Below are positions 8,987-18,165 of a stretch of DNA of 64,000 nucleotides, one piece after another. The first letter of the stretch is position 1, and the number at the start of each line of letters is the position of its first letter. The stretch covers positions 124,001 to 188,000 of the forward strand of contig NZ_FRDA01000009.1 in NCBI RefSeq assembly GCF_900143095.1, given 5' to 3'. The notes beneath the pieces are model-generated. The model saw only the letters and a program-made list of their open reading frames with translations, had not been told where the DNA came from and did not search any database. Origin of the DNA: Pseudomonas asturiensis. GTDB lineage: Bacteria > Pseudomonadota > Gammaproteobacteria > Pseudomonadales > Pseudomonadaceae. Position numbers and translations under genes: made by a program.

Positions 8987-10840
8987 TCAATAGTGATACC
9001 ACTTCACCTCGAGCATCACTTCGTTCTGTGGCGAACTCATCTGGCTGAATTCACGCTGGGCACTCAGGCGCAGGCCGACGTTTCGCGACAGTTCCCACTG
9101 CTGGTTGAGGCTGACGCTGCGGCGTACTTCGCCATTGGTGAAATAATCGCCCTTGGCTTCAAGGCTCAGGTTGCCCAGCGGGTTGCGCCACAGCAGGCCG
9201 GTATTGAAGCCGGCGGCTGGGGAGATGAATGCCGAGAAGTCGTTGTTGTGCTCGACGCGCACCGTGCCCAGCGCGAAGCCCAGCACTTCGTCACCCAACT
9301 GCCAGGTACCGCCTGCGCCGCCGTTGACATGGCTGACCAGGTTTTCATCGCCATGCTTGCCCAGCACGCGCTCAAGGCCGCCGGTGACTTGCCATGACCA
9401 CGGTTTGAGCAGTTCAGTGCGAGGTGTCAACGAGCGAATGGTCGCCAGATCCAGTTGCTGAACCTGCCAGTCGTTGCCTTCGTATTGGCGTACCTTGAGC
9501 TGCAGAATCTCGATCTGCGCACCGAGCGGGAAGCCGTAGGCGTTGTCGTTCAGGTCGTGGTACGCCATACGCAGGCCGTACTCACCGAAAGCTCGGTCGC
9601 CCCGGGTGCCGACACCCAGTTGCCAGGTACGGGACTCATGCCCGTCTTCCGGCAGGCCGGGTCGCTGGATGTCCAGCTGCGGCGGCGGGTTCTGGTTGAT
9701 GGCCTGTAGCAGTTCGAAGCTGCGCTGCGAGCGCGCAGCGTCACGTTCCAGGCCATTGGCGCGATAGCGCTCCAGTCGATAGGCCGCGTCCTGAATCAAT
9801 GCACGACGCTCTTTGGGCTGCGCCAGATACTGGCTGTCTTTCAACTGCTTCTGATCGGCACTGACTTTCAGTACCCATTGCTGCTCGTCGGCATCAAGCG
9901 GTTCGGCGCGGCTCAGCAGTTCGCGTTCGCGGGAAGGGCGATAATCGATGCTTTCCACAAGGCCCGCAGCCTTGATTGCCTTGACGGTATCGGTGGGAAT
10001 GGCAGTCAGGCCGAACTGTTCAGTCAGGTGCAGCCCTGGGCGGGCGACCTGCAGCAGTTCAAGCAGGCGATACGAGCAGTTTTCATCGAAGAAGAAATAG
10101 CTGAAGCGAATCTGTTTCAGCTCCCACACATGCTCCACCATGCGCCCGGTTTCCTCGGGTGTCAGGTTCAATCGGTATTCCCACAGATCCCGGTTCTCCA
10201 GGCTGCGGTATTCCGACAGTTTTTCCTGATAGGGCACCAGTGCGAACAGGCCCGGATAACCCCCCATCAGGCCCTTCCAGGCGTAAAGAATGCTGTTATC
10301 CATGCCTTCGATGTAGGCGCCGAAGTTGATCGCGTAGCTGAGCAATGTCGTGTTGTTGGCTTTCGCGCTGGCGGGGTCGATTCGCAGCAGCGTGTGGCCG
10401 AACATCGAAGAAGGGCTGTTGAGGTAGGCCGCCGGGAAGATCAGCACTGTGCTGTCCGGGGCCACATCCTTGTACCAGGTCTTGAATTCCTTGCAGTCCA
10501 GCACGGGCAGGTCGGTCAGCTTCAACTGATCGCGCAGCCAGCGGGTTCTTGCAGGGTAAACGCACTGGGCGTGAGTCTGCTCTTGGGTGACAGGGGCATA
10601 AATGGCATCGAGCGTCGCGCTCAGTTCGGCCTTAGGGTCATGCGCGCCATCAGCCGCGAGAAAGAATTTGGGGTCGTCAACATAACTGCGCCAGCCGCCG
10701 AGCTTGCCCGCCTCGTAGTGGCCCAGTGAAATCCAGAATGGCTCGTTGGCCAGTTGCTGCAAACGGTCGGCAGCCACGCGTGGGGCGGCAGACAAGGGGG
10801 CACACACAAACAGCGCCAGCAAGACAAGACGTTTGAGCAT
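8987..10840 (-). CDS. DUF4105 exported protein
   Basis: A protein of about 617 residues with a Sec signal peptide (MLKRLVLLALFVCAPLSAAP). The N-terminal half carries the DUF4105 (Lnb-like periplasmic) signature region, including SSMFGHTLLRID and the histidine/cysteine segment FFFDENCSYRLLELL. The C-terminal third, rich in alternating polar and hydrophobic strands and ending in aromatic residues (VMLEVKWYHY), looks like an outer-membrane beta barrel. I chose the ATG at 10840; a TTG three codons upstream is also open. The function is not known to me; an N-terminal periplasmic hydrolase-like domain on a membrane-anchored barrel is the likely arrangement. Confidence 0.85.
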   Translation of the reverse strand: MLKRLVLLALFVCAPLSAAPRVAADRLQQLANEPFWISLGHYEAGKLGGWRSYVDDPKFFLAADGAHDPKAELSATLDAIYAPVTQEQTHAQCVYPARTRWLRDQLKLTDLPVLDCKEFKTWYKDVAPDSTVLIFPAAYLNSPSSMFGHTLLRIDPASAKANNTTLLSYAINFGAYIEGMDNSILYAWKGLMGGYPGLFALVPYQEKLSEYRSLENRDLWEYRLNLTPEETGRMVEHVWELKQIRFSYFFFDENCSYRLLELLQVARPGLHLTEQFGLTAIPTDTVKAIKAAGLVESIDYRPSRERELLSRAEPLDADEQQWVLKVSADQKQLKDSQYLAQPKERRALIQDAAYRLERYRANGLERDAARSQRSFELLQAINQNPPPQLDIQRPGLPEDGHESRTWQLGVGTRGDRAFGEYGLRMAYHDLNDNAYGFPLGAQIEILQLKVRQYEGNDWQVQQLDLATIRSLTPRTELLKPWSWQVTGGLERVLGKHGDENLVSHVNGGAGGTWQLGDEVLGFALGTVRVEHNNDFSAFISPAAGFNTGLLWRNPLGNLSLEAKGDYFTNGEVRRSVSLNQQWELSRNVGLRLSAQREFSQMSSPQNEVMLEVKWYHY

Positions 10841-10901
10841 AGAGGGCAACTAGTCAGGGAGAAGAGTCCCGCCCCTCTGAAAGAAGGGCGGGCGAACGAC
10901 T

Positions 10902-11390
10902 TTAAGCCTGGGTAGCGTACTTGGCCAGGGTTGGATCGTTTTTCAGGACGTTGACAGTGTTGGTGTGAACGTCTTCGGCAGTGGCGTCAGCCTTGCTGAA
11001 GATTTGCGAGAAGTGCTCGTGAGTGACGGCGGCGAAACGTGCACGATCTTGCGGTGCAACGCCCAGCACGACCGCGTAGGTGGTCAGTGCTTCGCCTTGG
11101 CCCATGGCCATGTCCTTGGAAAGCTCGTCCATCATGCCGTTCATGGCCAGCCAGGATTTGCCGCCATAAGTCAGGGCGCTGTTGGTGGAGCAGCCGTTGG
11201 TGCCGGAGGTCATGCCGAATGTGGCGTTGCCCGAAGTACCGTTGGTGGTAGAAGCCAGGAAGTGAGCGGGAGTACCGCGTTGACCTTCAAACAGCATGTT
11301 GCCCCAACCGCAATCCGGGCCGCCTGGCGCTTGAGCCATGGCGTTGATGGAAACTGCAGCGAAGAGCGTTCCGAGAAGAATCCGTTTCAT
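10902..11390 (-). CDS. DUF3015 exported protein
   Basis: A 162-residue protein with a signal peptide (MKRILLGTLFAAVSINAMAQA, cleavage likely after AMA). The mature part begins GGPDCGWGNMLFEGQRG and has two conserved cysteines that could form a disulfide. It fits the DUF3015 family, widespread in pseudomonads and of unknown function. It sits about 60 bases downstream of the DUF4105 gene start, on the same strand, with its own leader; it is probably a separate transcript. Confidence 0.85.
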   Translation of the reverse strand: MKRILLGTLFAAVSINAMAQAPGGPDCGWGNMLFEGQRGTPAHFLASTTNGTSGNATFGMTSGTNGCSTNSALTYGGKSWLAMNGMMDELSKDMAMGQGEALTTYAVVLGVAPQDRARFAAVTHEHFSQIFSKADATAEDVHTNTVNVLKNDPTLAKYATQA

Positions 11391-11680
11391 AGCTTTTTTC
11401 TCTATTTATGTTCAGCCAAGGGTCGAGTTTCTTTGGTGTCACACCAAGCCGGATAGCCGTTTAACAACCACCCGCGCAGTTTTGAGCTTAGGTCGGTTCC
11501 AAGGGTTCCGTGAGCGATTGCAGAATATTGCGTAAAACAGCATTTTTTATTGCGGCTGAAATGCCATTCATGGGGATGAAAATCATACAGTCGTCCTCTG
11601 GCTTGAACGCCTGCCTTGCAAGTCGTGTGCGGCGAGCGCCAGAATGCCGACATCTGCCCCGCCTGATGTAAGGAACACTG

Positions 11681-14116
11681 ATGCCCGATTCTGTCGCAGC
11701 CAACCTACGCCTGGCGCCTCACGCGCTGACCCGTCCGTTTTCCGCTGAACAGTTCAGCTTTTCGACCACCAACGATCTGGAACCCTTTCGCGGTGTGCTC
11801 GGCCAGGAGCGAGCGGTAGAGGCCTTGCAGTTCGGGGTCGCGATGCCGCGTCCCGGTTACAACGTGTTTGTCATGGGCGAACCCGGCACCGGCCGTTTCT
11901 CGTTCGTGAAGCGCTACCTCAAGGCCGAAGGCAAGCGGATGCAGACGCCATCGGACTGGGTCTACGTCAACAACTTCGACGAGCCCCGCGAGCCCAAGGC
12001 ACTGGAATTGCCGCCGGGCACGGCGCACGCCTTCATGGCTGACATTGGCGGTCTGATCGACAACCTGCTGGTGACGTTTCCGGCCGTGTTCGAGCACCCC
12101 TCGTATCAGCAAAAGAAGAGTTCGATCGATCGCGCGTTCAACCAGCGCTATGACCGCGCGCTGGACGTGATCGAGCGCCTGTCGCTGGAAAAGGACATTG
12201 CGCTGTACCGCGACAGCTCCAATATTGCCTTCACCCCGATGGCCGACGGCAAGGCGCTGGACGAAGCCGAGTTCTCGCAACTGCCGGAAGCAGATCGCGA
12301 GCGTTTTCATGAAGACATTTCTGCTCTTGAAGAGCGTCTGAACGAGGAGCTGGCCAGTCTCCCGCAGTGGAAGCGTGAGTCGAACAACCAGCTGCGTCAG
12401 CTTAACGAAGAAACTATCACGCTTACCCTGCAGCCTTTGCTGGCGCCGTTGTCGGAAAAGTACGCCGAGAACGCCGCCGTCTGCGCTTATTTGCAGGCGA
12501 TGCAGGTTTACCTGCTCAAAACACTGGTCGAGCAACTGGTCGACGACAGCAAGACCGATGCCCAGGCGCGCAAGCTTCTGGAAGAGCAATACAGCCCGAG
12601 CCTGGTCGTGGGTCATACCCATGATGGCGGCGCGCCGGTGGTGTTCGAACCGCATCCGACCTACGACAACCTGTTTGGCCGCATCGAGTACAGCACGGAT
12701 CAGGGCGCGCTCTACACGACCTACCGCCAGTTGCGCCCCGGCGCGCTGCACCGTGCCAACGGCGGCTTCCTGATTCTGGAAGCGGAAAAGATGCTCAGCG
12801 AGCCGTTCGTGTGGGATGCGCTCAAGCGCACCCTGCAGTCGCGCAAGCTGAAAATGGAATCGCCGCTGGGTGAGCTGGGACGCGTAGCAACGGTGACACT
12901 GACGCCGCAGGTCATTCCGTGGAACGTCAAGATCGTCATCATCGGTTCGCGTTCGCTGTACTACACGCTGCAGGATCTGGATCCGGACTTCCAGGAGATG
13001 TTTCGCGTGCTGGTCGACTTCGACGAAGAAATTCCGATGGTCGACGAAACCCTGGAGCAATTTGCCCAGTTGCTGAAAACCCGCACCTCGGAAGAGGGCA
13101 TGGCACCGTTGACCGCCGACGCTGTTGCGCGTCTGGCGACCTACAGTGCGCGTCTGGCCGAGCATCAGGGGCGTCTTTCGGCGCGCATTGGCGACCTGTT
13201 TCAACTGGTCAGTGAGGCGGATTTCATTCGCCAGCTGGCCAGCGACGACAAGACGGACGCCGGCCACATCGAACGTGCGTTGAAGGCCAAGGCCACGCGT
13301 ACCGGTCGTGTGTCGGCCCGCATTCTCGATGACATGATGGCAGGCGTCATTCTGATCGACACACACGGTGCCGCTGTCGGCAAATGCAACGGCCTGACCG
13401 TGCTGGAAGTCGGTGATTCAGCCTTTGGCGTGCCAGCCCGTATTTCTGCGACGGTTTATCCAGGCGGCAGCGGGATCGTCGATATCGAACGCGAGGTCAA
13501 TCTCGGCCAGCCGATTCACTCCAAGGGCGTGATGATCCTGACCGGTTACCTGGGCAGCCGTTACGCGCAGGAATTCCCGCTGGCGATCTCGGCCAGCATC
13601 GCGCTCGAGCAATCCTATGGCTATGTCGATGGTGACAGCGCTTCGCTCGGCGAGGTGTGTACGCTGATCTCGGCACTGTCGCGCACGCCGCTCAAGCAGT
13701 GCTTCGCGATCACAGGTTCCATCAACCAGTTCGGAGAAGTGCAGGCCGTCGGTGGGGTCAACGAGAAAATCGAAGGCTTCTTCCGGCTGTGCGAGGCGCG
13801 TGGCCTGACGGGCGAGCAGGGTGCAATCATCCCTCACGCCAACGTGACCACCTTGATGCTCGACGAGCGGGTCGTGCAGGCGGTGCGCGATGGTCAGTTC
13901 CACATCTACGCAGTGCGTCAGGCCGACGAGGCGTTGAGCCTGCTGGTGGGCGAGCCCGCTGGCGAGCCGGACGAGAACGGCGAATTTCCTGAAGGCAGCG
14001 TCAATGCGCGGGTGGTGGAGCGCTTGCGTGACATCGCCGAAATGCTCAGTGACGAAGACCTGAAGGAAGAACTGGAGAAGGAGCCTGCCCAGTTGCAGCC
14101 TGAACTCAAGGTGTAA
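11681..14116 (+). CDS. Lon-like (S16) protease with degenerate ATPase motifs
   Basis: An 811-residue protein of the Lon-like family found in place of P. aeruginosa PA4576. The C-terminal S16 domain is intact: catalytic Ser in DGDSASLGE and catalytic Lys in GGVNEKIEGF, in the right order. The N-terminal AAA-type region has a changed Walker A, GEPGTGRFSF, with Arg and Phe where Lys and Ser/Thr are usual, and a Walker B-like GGFLILEAEKML without the normal DE pair. These changes may be a family trait. It may degrade proteins with altered or reduced ATP dependence. The next small gene, a PA4575 homologue, follows on the same strand. Confidence 0.88.
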   Translation: MPDSVAANLRLAPHALTRPFSAEQFSFSTTNDLEPFRGVLGQERAVEALQFGVAMPRPGYNVFVMGEPGTGRFSFVKRYLKAEGKRMQTPSDWVYVNNFDEPREPKALELPPGTAHAFMADIGGLIDNLLVTFPAVFEHPSYQQKKSSIDRAFNQRYDRALDVIERLSLEKDIALYRDSSNIAFTPMADGKALDEAEFSQLPEADRERFHEDISALEERLNEELASLPQWKRESNNQLRQLNEETITLTLQPLLAPLSEKYAENAAVCAYLQAMQVYLLKTLVEQLVDDSKTDAQARKLLEEQYSPSLVVGHTHDGGAPVVFEPHPTYDNLFGRIEYSTDQGALYTTYRQLRPGALHRANGGFLILEAEKMLSEPFVWDALKRTLQSRKLKMESPLGELGRVATVTLTPQVIPWNVKIVIIGSRSLYYTLQDLDPDFQEMFRVLVDFDEEIPMVDETLEQFAQLLKTRTSEEGMAPLTADAVARLATYSARLAEHQGRLSARIGDLFQLVSEADFIRQLASDDKTDAGHIERALKAKATRTGRVSARILDDMMAGVILIDTHGAAVGKCNGLTVLEVGDSAFGVPARISATVYPGGSGIVDIEREVNLGQPIHSKGVMILTGYLGSRYAQEFPLAISASIALEQSYGYVDGDSASLGEVCTLISALSRTPLKQCFAITGSINQFGEVQAVGGVNEKIEGFFRLCEARGLTGEQGAIIPHANVTTLMLDERVVQAVRDGQFHIYAVRQADEALSLLVGEPAGEPDENGEFPEGSVNARVVERLRDIAEMLSDEDLKEELEKEPAQLQPELKV

Positions 14117-14130
14117 TGCAGCCCTGGCAG

Positions 14131-14158
14131 ATATCGGGTGATTTCAGGGTCACCCGAT
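14131..14158 (+). terminator. Stem-loop after the Lon-like gene
   Basis: A nine-base inverted repeat, ATCGGGTGA and TCACCCGAT separated by eight bases, lies just after the stop codon of the Lon-like gene. No T-run follows, so it may be a 3' end stabiliser or a weak terminator. Confidence 0.45.
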
Positions 14159-14289
14159 GTCCGTTCATCAGACCTGGTTTCACAACCCGACTTTTCTTCT
14201 ATTCTGTCAGGTGATCGTGGTGGCCAAATGGACTGGCGCATCTTCCCGCTGTTGAGGAGGGTGATACCGCTGCTGACAAGGAGCTCGCC

Positions 14290-14625
14290 ATGCCGCGTAG
14301 CCTCTGCCTCATCCGCGAATGCCTCGGGTTGATGACCCGAGTCGAATGCGTCATCCGGCCTGTACCGGGTGAAGATAACCTGTGGATGCTGCTGTTTGCC
14401 GCCGGAATGTCAGGCGAGCAACCCTCTGCCATCCGCTCTCAGGGGCCGTTCAGTGATATGGACCAGGCGCAGTCCATGCTGGACAGCATCGCTGAAAACC
14501 TCATGCTCAGCGGTTATCAAGCCGCCGACGATGTGCCGATCTGGGCGTTGCACATGCAGGCCGAGCTGCGCCGTCTCAACAGCGACAGGTCCAGTGTTCA
14601 GCGTTCTTCCCCTTTTCAGGTCTGA
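14290..14625 (+). CDS. PA4575-family small protein
   Basis: A 111-residue soluble protein with no signal peptide. The start at 14290 is preceded by a good ribosome site (AAGGAGCTCGCC). The opening, MPRSLCLIRECLGLMTRVECVIRP, and the place directly after the Lon-like gene match the conserved small gene PA4575 next to PA4576 in P. aeruginosa. The function is unknown; conserved linkage to the protease is the only functional clue. Confidence 0.75.
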   Translation: MPRSLCLIRECLGLMTRVECVIRPVPGEDNLWMLLFAAGMSGEQPSAIRSQGPFSDMDQAQSMLDSIAENLMLSGYQAADDVPIWALHMQAELRRLNSDRSSVQRSSPFQV

Positions 14626-14718
14626 CGCAGGGTTCTCTGCGATATTTTGTCGCATCTCTAGAGCCGCTCGTTCCCGCTGATATACTCGCGCGTCTTTTCA
14701 AAACACTTGCGAGTACCA

Positions 14719-15207
14719 ATGGAACGTTTCTTCGAAAATGCCATGTATGCGTCGCGCTGGTTGCTGGCACCGATCTATTTCGGGTTGTCCCTTGGGTTGC
14801 TGGCGCTGTGCCTGAAGTTCTTTCAGGAAATCTTTCACGTTATCCCCAATATTTTCAGTCTGGCCGAGGCCGACCTGATTCTGGTCCTGCTGTCGCTCAT
14901 CGACATGGCGCTGGTCGGCGGCCTGCTGGTCATGGTGATGATCTCCGGTTACGAGAACTTCGTTTCGCAACTGGACATCGACGAGGACAAGGAAAAGCTC
15001 AACTGGCTGGGCACCATGGACTCTTCGTCACTGAAAATGAAAGTGGCGGCGTCCATCGTGGCGATTTCGTCCATTCACCTGCTGCGGGTGTTCATGGATG
15101 CGACCAACATCAAGACCGAATACCTGATGTGGTACGTGATCATCCACATGACCTTCGTGATCTCGGCCTTTGCTATGGGCTATCTGGACAAGCTGACCAA
15201 GCACTGA
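14719..15207 (+). CDS. UPF0114 (YqhA) family membrane protein
   Basis: A 162-residue inner-membrane protein. Starting at the ATG at 14719 (MERFFENAMYASRWLLAPIY), it shows about four hydrophobic segments: near residues 15-35, 50-75, 105-120 and 130-150. The N-terminal motif FENAMYASRWLLAP is typical of the UPF0114/YqhA family (TIGR00645), whose function is unknown. A TTG four codons upstream is open but less likely. It corresponds in order to PA4574. Confidence 0.88.
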   Translation: MERFFENAMYASRWLLAPIYFGLSLGLLALCLKFFQEIFHVIPNIFSLAEADLILVLLSLIDMALVGGLLVMVMISGYENFVSQLDIDEDKEKLNWLGTMDSSSLKMKVAASIVAISSIHLLRVFMDATNIKTEYLMWYVIIHMTFVISAFAMGYLDKLTKH

Positions 15208-15351
15208 GCCGTCAGCCTTACACGCCACGTCCGCCTGTCCCGAGCTTGAAGTCGAGCGAAGGGCGGGCGGTTTCGTTTCTGGCTTGTTGAGGGAGGCTGC
15301 TGTAAAAAGTCCGTTGCGATGCTTTCAGCAAACGACGAAAGAGGCTCGATC

Positions 15352-15660
15352 ATGAATTATCAGGAATTTACCGATCATGCCCAGGCGGGTCGGGTCAATG
15401 AGCTGAATCTGATCTCTATCGAAGGCGGTATCTACCTGCTTGAGGTGCTGATGGACGGCAGCTCCGGGATGCTCAAGGATAATGCTGGCAAGACCTTGCA
15501 CCTGCGCTCGGTCGAGCATGCGCGCGACCTGCTCAAGAATCTGCCGGTGGTGCCTTTCTATCTGGTCCATTGTGTGGTGCATGACGAGCTGTGCGGCATG
15601 CCGGTCAATGATCGCTCGGAGATGCGCATGCCGATCTCCTTTCACTCGTCCTGGTCCTGA
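15352..15660 (+). CDS. DUF6482-family protein
   Basis: A 102-residue acidic cytoplasmic protein beginning MNYQEFTDHAQAGRV at the ATG at 15352; an upstream in-frame start at 15319 has no better ribosome site. The central part, ISIEGGIYLLEVLMDGSSGML, suggests a small beta-rich fold. It matches the small conserved gene PA4573 in position and is assigned to DUF6482 from memory. The role is unknown. Confidence 0.75.
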   Translation: MNYQEFTDHAQAGRVNELNLISIEGGIYLLEVLMDGSSGMLKDNAGKTLHLRSVEHARDLLKNLPVVPFYLVHCVVHDELCGMPVNDRSEMRMPISFHSSWS

Positions 15661-15812
15661 CCCTGAGGCGCGCTTCGCCGCTGCTGTAGGGGCTGTCAGG
15701 TCAATTGTGCTAGTCTGCTCGCCCTTTTGGTTCGGGGTGCAACTGAGCGGGTCATGATTGCCGTACGGGTTTTCGTGTCCGCCGACAGCGCGCCCCTTTG
15801 CGGAGCAGTGTC

Positions 15813-16430
15813 ATGTCCGAAGTCAATCTGTCCACCGACGAAACCCGCGTCAGCTACGGCATCGGCCGTCAGTTGGGCGACCAGCTGCGTAAAAACCCGC
15901 CGCCGGGCGTCAACCTTGAGGCCATCCTGACGGGCCTGACCGATGCATTTAACGCTCAGCCGAGCCGCGTCGATGAAGAAGCAATGTCCGCCAGCTTCAA
16001 GGCCATCCGCCAGATCATGCTGGCTGAAGAGGCTGTCAAGGCCGAGAAAGCAGCGGCTGCCGGTGTGGCTTACCTGGCTGAAAACGCCAAGCGCGAAGGC
16101 GTGACCACGCTGGCTTCGGGTCTGCAGTTCGAAGTGCTGACCGCAGGCACAGGTCCAAAGCCGACGCGTGAAGATCAGGTTCGCACTCACTACCACGGCA
16201 CGCTGATCGACGGCACTGTGTTCGACAGCTCGTACAACCGTGGCGAGCCGGCGGAATTCCCGGTCGGCGGCGTGATCGCTGGCTGGACCGAGGCGTTGCA
16301 ACTGATGAACACCGGCAGCAAATGGCGTCTGTACGTGCCGAGCGAGCTGGCTTACGGCGCTCAGGGCGTCGGCGACATCGCACCGAACAGCGTGCTGGTG
16401 TTCGACGTGGAACTGCTGGACGTTCTGTAA
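15813..16430 (+). CDS. fklB: FKBP-type peptidyl-prolyl isomerase, FklB/Mip-like
   Basis: A 205-residue isomerase with an N-terminal helical dimerisation domain (residues 1-90) and a C-terminal FKBP domain. The FKBP signatures HYHGTLIDGTVFDSSYNRGEPAEF, given here only in part as GTVFDSSY and VIAGWTEALQ, and the active-site end LAYGAQGVGDIAPNSVLVFDVELL are present. There is no signal peptide, so it is a cytoplasmic FklB type rather than a periplasmic Mip. The ATG at 15813 gives the usual start MSEVNLST. Position equals PA4572 (fklB) in P. aeruginosa. Confidence 0.93.
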   Translation: MSEVNLSTDETRVSYGIGRQLGDQLRKNPPPGVNLEAILTGLTDAFNAQPSRVDEEAMSASFKAIRQIMLAEEAVKAEKAAAAGVAYLAENAKREGVTTLASGLQFEVLTAGTGPKPTREDQVRTHYHGTLIDGTVFDSSYNRGEPAEFPVGGVIAGWTEALQLMNTGSKWRLYVPSELAYGAQGVGDIAPNSVLVFDVELLDVL

Positions 16431-16509
16431 CGTTTTCAGGCGGTACGCAAGGCTGCTGAACGAGTCTTCCCGATTCGTTCAGCAAGGGGGTTGTGCTGAT
16501 GCTTCATGT

Positions 16510-16752
16510 TCAGTGCAACTCACCCATCGGGCGCAACGCCCGCGCATAGCAGAACAGAAACAGGTTGCGCACCAGTTCCTTGAGCACCACCGGCTCGCTG
16601 GAGCTCAGGCTGTACACATCCAGATCGCCCTGATCACGCAACTCCTCCAGCGCTTCCTCTTCCAGTACGGCACACACTTCCCCCGTTTCCCGATGAAGAA
16701 TCCTCAGGTAAGGGTGGGGGCGGTCCAGCCATGCATCGATCAAATAAGTCAT
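16510..16752 (-). CDS. Small conserved protein (PA4570-like), probably iron-regulated
   Basis: An 80-residue acidic protein beginning MTYLIDAWLDRPHPYLRIL, rich in Glu in the middle (EEEALEELRDQGDLD). It corresponds to PA4570 by position. Two palindromic AT-rich sites resembling Fur boxes lie in its upstream region, so expression is probably induced by iron limitation. There are no membrane segments or enzyme motifs, and its function is unknown. Confidence 0.75.
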   Translation of the reverse strand: MTYLIDAWLDRPHPYLRILHRETGEVCAVLEEEALEELRDQGDLDVYSLSSSEPVVLKELVRNLFLFCYARALRPMGELH

Positions 16753-16774
16753 CTTCCATCTCCTGTATCGGTTT

Positions 16775-16793
16775 GATGAGAATAATTCTTATT
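16775..16793. promoter_or_regulatory. Candidate Fur box, proximal
   Basis: GAGAATAATTCTTATTG contains the perfect palindrome AGAATAATTCT (16779-16789), close to the Fur consensus core GATAATGATAATCATTATC. It lies about 25 bases upstream of the start of the PA4570-like gene, where it could block the promoter. Confidence 0.65.
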
Positions 16794-16813
16794 GGGATAA
16801 TAGCAAGGCTCTA

Positions 16814-16832
16814 TTGAGATTAATTCTCATTT
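16814..16832. promoter_or_regulatory. Candidate Fur box, distal
   Basis: TGAGATTAATTCTCA is a near-palindrome with the same GAGAnTnATTCTC pattern as the proximal site about 40 bases away. Paired Fur sites are common at tightly repressed iron genes. Confidence 0.55.
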
Positions 16833-16967
16833 TGCGCTGAGTGGTTGATTTGGGTCAGTGAACTCGGGTGACGATCGTGTCCACGCTGCGCGCTGATCGT
16901 TATGCATAAGTCTGGAGGGCGCGCAAAACGCGGCTAGAGCGAAGGTGTCTGACTGGATTCGTACCCG

Positions 16968-17001
16968 TGGGAGGCGGCTTGCCAGCGAGCCGCTTCCCAC
17001 A
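16968..17001. repeat. REP-like hairpin
   Basis: GTGGGAGGCGGCTTGCCAGC followed by GAGCCGCTTCCCAC forms a single imperfect palindrome, related to the REP units at 1396-1479. It lies between the convergent-side flank of ispB and the iron-regulated small gene. Confidence 0.65.
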
Positions 17002-17040
17002 GTCCATTGGTTGCAGCGAGCGTGAGGAGCGATCAGTGCA

Positions 17041-17078
17041 ACAAAAAGCCCGTCACAAGGACGGGCTTTTCGTGTTGC
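17041..17078 (-). terminator. Terminator after ispB
   Basis: AAAAAGCCCGTC and GACGGGCTTTT flank a short loop. On the minus strand the hairpin ends in a T-run, so it is a Rho-independent terminator for ispB just past its stop codon. Confidence 0.8.
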
Positions 17079-17088
17079 CTGATGGTGA

Positions 17089-18057
17089 TCAGTGCGTACG
17101 CGCTACGGCGAATTCACTTAGTTCGATCAGGGCGTCGCGGTACTCGCTGGGCGGCAGGGCGTCCAGGCAGGCGATAGCTTTGGCGGCGTAATCGCGGGCC
17201 ATTTGTGCGGTGTAATCCAGGGCTCCGGCGCTTTCGACAGCGTTGCGGATGCTTTCCAGGTCTTCCAGGCCGCCCTTCTGAATGGCCTGACGAACCAGCG
17301 CCGCCTGCTCGGGCGTGCCTTCACGCATGGTGTAGATCAGCGGCAGCGTAGGCTTGCCCTCGGCGAGGTCATCACCGACGTTCTTGCCCAGCGTCTCGGC
17401 ATCGCCACGGTAGTCCAGCAGGTCGTCGACCAGCTGGAACGCCACGCCAAGGTGATCGCCGAAGGTGCGCAACGCTTCGCTCTGCTCCTGGGAGGCATTG
17501 CACAGGGCTGCGGCGCTATGGGTCGAGGCTTCGAACAGCATGGCTGTCTTGCCGCGAATCACTTCCATATAGGTTTCTTCGGTGGTGCTGGCGTCGCGAA
17601 CCTTGGACAGCTGCAGCACTTCGCCTTCAGCGATGACGCGAGTGGCCTTGGACAGGATTCTCATCACGTCCATCGAGCCGAGTTCGACCATCATCTCGAA
17701 CGAGCGCGAGTACAGAAAGTCGCCAACCAGTACGCTCGGTGCATTGCCCCACAGCGCGTTGGCAGTCGAGCGGCCGCGACGCATGCCGGACATGTCGACG
17801 ACATCGTCATGCAGCAGGGTGGCGGTGTGCAGGAATTCGATGGTGGCGGCCAGCAGGCGCACGTCGTCGCCCTCACGGCCCAACGCCTTGCCACACAGCA
17901 ACACCAGCAGGGGGCGCAGACGTTTGCCGCCAGCGGACGTGATGTAATCGCCGATTTTCGAGACCAGCGGTACGCGTGACGTCAGTTGCTTTTTGATGAT
18001 AACGTCAACGGCACTAAAGTCGTCCGCCACCGCGCGGTAGAAGGCTTGGGGTTGCAT
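17089..18057 (-). CDS. ispB: Octaprenyl/polyprenyl diphosphate synthase
   Basis: A 322-residue trans-polyprenyl synthase that elongates farnesyl diphosphate with isopentenyl diphosphate to make the ubiquinone side chain. Both aspartate-rich metal motifs are present: DDVVD near residue 84 and DDLLDYRGD in the second half, with GGKRLRPLL upstream. I use the ATG at 18057 (MQPQAFYRAV); a GTG three codons upstream is also open. It is divergent from rplU, matching PA4569-PA4568. Confidence 0.95.
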   Translation of the reverse strand: MQPQAFYRAVADDFSAVDVIIKKQLTSRVPLVSKIGDYITSAGGKRLRPLLVLLCGKALGREGDDVRLLAATIEFLHTATLLHDDVVDMSGMRRGRSTANALWGNAPSVLVGDFLYSRSFEMMVELGSMDVMRILSKATRVIAEGEVLQLSKVRDASTTEETYMEVIRGKTAMLFEASTHSAAALCNASQEQSEALRTFGDHLGVAFQLVDDLLDYRGDAETLGKNVGDDLAEGKPTLPLIYTMREGTPEQAALVRQAIQKGGLEDLESIRNAVESAGALDYTAQMARDYAAKAIACLDALPPSEYRDALIELSEFAVARTH

Positions 18058-18136
18058 CAGCGACACGTGCTCCGGATAGGTTGCGCCGCATGCTAGGTCG
18101 CGGGGTAGAGCGTGTCAAGGTATGACGAGCGGCCTC

Positions 18137-18165
18137 TTGCAACCCATGATCGGCTTGCGTACAAT
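18137..18165 (+). promoter_or_regulatory. Sigma-70 promoter of rplU-rpmA
   Basis: TTGCAA at 18137-18142 and TACAAT at 18160-18165 are separated by 17 bases and followed by a GC-rich stretch. This leaves a leader of about 125 bases before rplU. Confidence 0.65.

Noticed and set aside
11705..13366. 553-codon minus-strand frame opposite the Lon-like gene
   Set aside because: Shadow of a confident gene, with no ribosome site or domain.
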